Source: Nostoc spongiaeforme FACHB-130 (GTDB lineage: Bacteria > Cyanobacteriota > Cyanobacteriia > Cyanobacteriales > Nostocaceae). From it: a stretch of DNA of 64,000 bases. The stretch is from assembly GCF_014698475.1 (NCBI RefSeq), contig NZ_JACJTB010000001.1, forward strand, positions 434,001 through 498,000. Reading direction: 5' to 3'. Made by a program: the position numbers and the translations under genes. Of this stretch, positions 62,602-64,000 are shown piece after piece. The number at the start of each line of letters is the position of its first letter. The first letter of the stretch is position 1. The notes below the pieces were generated by a model. It had not been told where the DNA came from and did not search any database. It saw only the letters and a list, made by a program, of their open reading frames with translations.

Positions 62602-64000
62602 ATGCAAGTCAGTGATCAATCAGAAATTGCTGTTGCCAAAAGTCTGAATACTACACCAGAATTATTAACAGAATTAGCAAGACATAAAGATATAAAAGTC
62701 CGTCAAGCTGTAGCCGGAAATCCTCATACTCCACCATATATTTTATTTCTCTTAGCAGAAGAATTTCCCCAAGAGTTTCTGCACAACCCTATTTTTCCCA
62801 CACTAGATTTAGAAAATCCTGAATTAGTAATCCCTGGTTCATCCCTACAGATAATTTTAGCTTGTGATCATGCCCCTCAAGAATGGTTACACAGATTCGC
62901 AATTTCTGGATATCATTATCATTTATTAGGAATTGTGCAGAATCCCCAAGCCAATCAACAAGTATTACAATTAGCAGCAGAAAATCCCTCTTGTGATGTG
63001 TTTATTCATGAACTGATTAAAATGCACGTCAATATTGCCGGAGAAATGGATTCAGGCTGGCAAGAATATGCAGAAAATAAATTACCACAGATTATCGCAG
63101 CAAGCTTTTCTGACTTTGCAGCAGTGGGATGTTATAGCAGTAGCCATTCTAAAGGACACTATTATCAATTTATTTTGTGGCAATTGGGAATTACACCTGA
63201 TTTGCAACTCACTAAAACTTCTGAATATGTGCAACAGGCGATCGCTAAATTCACTGATGCTCCACCAGCATATTTACAGCAATTCTTAAATATAAAAGTT
63301 AACATAACCACTCTTATCGAAGTTGCTAAAAATAAAAGTACACCTATTGAATGTTTAATTGAACTTGCTCGTCATCATAGTAGGGTAATACGGGAAGCTG
63401 CTATGCGGAATCCTAGTTTACCAAGGTCAATCGTTAATGATTTTTTTCAAGAAAGATTTTTAGCTACTCATCCCCATACAGCAGTAGATAAGTTGCGAGA
63501 ACTGTGTGCAAGTAAATGGTCATTTATTAGATGGCAAGTTGCAAAACATCCTAACTTAGAATTAAGTGACTTAAAAACATTAGTGCAATCTGCTGACTGG
63601 AGAATCAGAGAATGTGTTGCTAGTCATCCTCGTACTGATTTAGATATACTCAAACAGCTAACTCAAGATAAGAGCGATCACGTTCGTCAAGCAGTGGCAT
63701 TAAATAGTCAAACACCGCCAGAATGTTTAGAGAGATTATCAGGCGATCGCAATATATCTGTTCGGGTTAATCTAGCTAAAAATCTTCATACTCCATTAGA
63801 AATTTTACTGCTTCTTTACCACAACCAAGATAGTCGTATACTGCAAAAGCTTGCCTATAATCCTACTATTCCACAAGAATTACAACAGCAATTACAGTTA
63901 CAATTTCCTCAGACAAAACCTCATAATATTTATCTACACTGGAGACTTTTTAGCGAACCACACAGCTATGAAGGAACTCAAATTGAAGAAATACACCAAC
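62602..64000 (+). CDS. Leucine-rich-repeat-variant (LRV/HEAT-like) protein, partial
   Basis: The frame from ATG 62602 stays open to the window edge (at least 466 residues). GTG codons at 62590 and 62593 lie at better distance from AAAGGA and could be the start. The chain is made of helical repeats of the type VRQAVAGNPHTPPYIL, IREAAMRNPSLPRSIV, IRECVASHPRTDLDILKQL and VRQAVALNSQTPPECLERL, which match LRV/HEAT-like repeats. No catalytic motif and no signal peptide. It follows TpsA6 by 42 bp but appears cytoplasmic, so its relation to the TPS genes is uncertain. Confidence 0.85.
   Translation, partial: MQVSDQSEIAVAKSLNTTPELLTELARHKDIKVRQAVAGNPHTPPYILFLLAEEFPQEFLHNPIFPTLDLENPELVIPGSSLQIILACDHAPQEWLHRFAISGYHYHLLGIVQNPQANQQVLQLAAENPSCDVFIHELIKMHVNIAGEMDSGWQEYAENKLPQIIAASFSDFAAVGCYSSSHSKGHYYQFILWQLGITPDLQLTKTSEYVQQAIAKFTDAPPAYLQQFLNIKVNITTLIEVAKNKSTPIECLIELARHHSRVIREAAMRNPSLPRSIVNDFFQERFLATHPHTAVDKLRELCASKWSFIRWQVAKHPNLELSDLKTLVQSADWRIRECVASHPRTDLDILKQLTQDKSDHVRQAVALNSQTPPECLERLSGDRNISVRVNLAKNLHTPLEILLLLYHNQDSRILQKLAYNPTIPQELQQQLQLQFPQTKPHNIYLHWRLFSEPHSYEGTQIEEIHQ

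Overview
The window is chromosomal DNA from a filamentous, probably heterocyst-forming cyanobacterium (Nostoc/Calothrix/Tolypothrix type). The evidence is a dense scatter of the GCGATCGC (HIP1) octamer, a cyanobacterial PII protein with Ser49, the tandem-BMC carboxysome protein CcmP, Tat-exported beta-carbonic anhydrases, and many small AT-rich repeats and palindromes typical of Nostocales. The species cannot be named from the sequence alone. No tRNA, rRNA, CRISPR array or intact insertion sequence was recognised.

Layout. 1-10 kb: tail of an unknown gene, glnB (PII), thiD, a lipoprotein, a membrane-linked subtilase, two thioredoxin-fold proteins, and between them (8.3-9.3 kb) a tandem array of about 127-bp units. 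10-17 kb: aroA, a DUF3598 protein, a MITE-like hairpin element, a compact hisS / PNKP-like 5'-kinase / Thg1-like cluster, a divergent Asp/Glu-racemase-family protein, ccmP and a pentapeptide-repeat protein. 17-27 kb: ppsA, a universal stress protein, two tandem Tat-type beta-carbonic anhydrases, a GxxExxY cassette bounded by inverted repeats, a JAMM protease with a MoeZ-like E1, and an MFS transporter. 27-44 kb: a GT39-like mannosyltransferase-family protein, a LivF/NatE-type ATPase, a PEP-CTERM protein, a ferredoxin, hisZ with a DnaJ-TPR gene, a decayed hybrid histidine kinase, a BtuF-like protein, an emfourin/M4 protease pair, an orphan ATP-grasp protein, an ABC exporter and a GAF histidine kinase. 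45-64 kb: one TpsB outer-membrane transporter followed by six tandem paralogous TpsA exoproteins and a leucine-rich-repeat-variant protein that runs off the window.

The strongest leads are as follows. (1) The 8.3-9.3 kb array reads on the minus strand as repeated autonomous small-RNA genes. Each has a TCCGG-type element at constant spacing, a predicted RNA of about 60 nt, and a Rho-independent terminator whose stem shows compensatory changes. It resembles the heterocyst-specific NsiR1 arrays but is not beside hetF here. (2) hisS, a PNKP-type 5'-polynucleotide kinase and a Thg1-like 3'-5' polymerase lie nearly fused, which suggests a tRNA(His) 5'-end maturation or repair unit. (3) One TpsB appears to serve six TpsA proteins, which share a C-terminal module carrying the only two cysteines of the mature chains. 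(4) A hybrid histidine kinase has lost its ATP-binding core and most of its receiver domain through an internal deletion whose scar is still readable.
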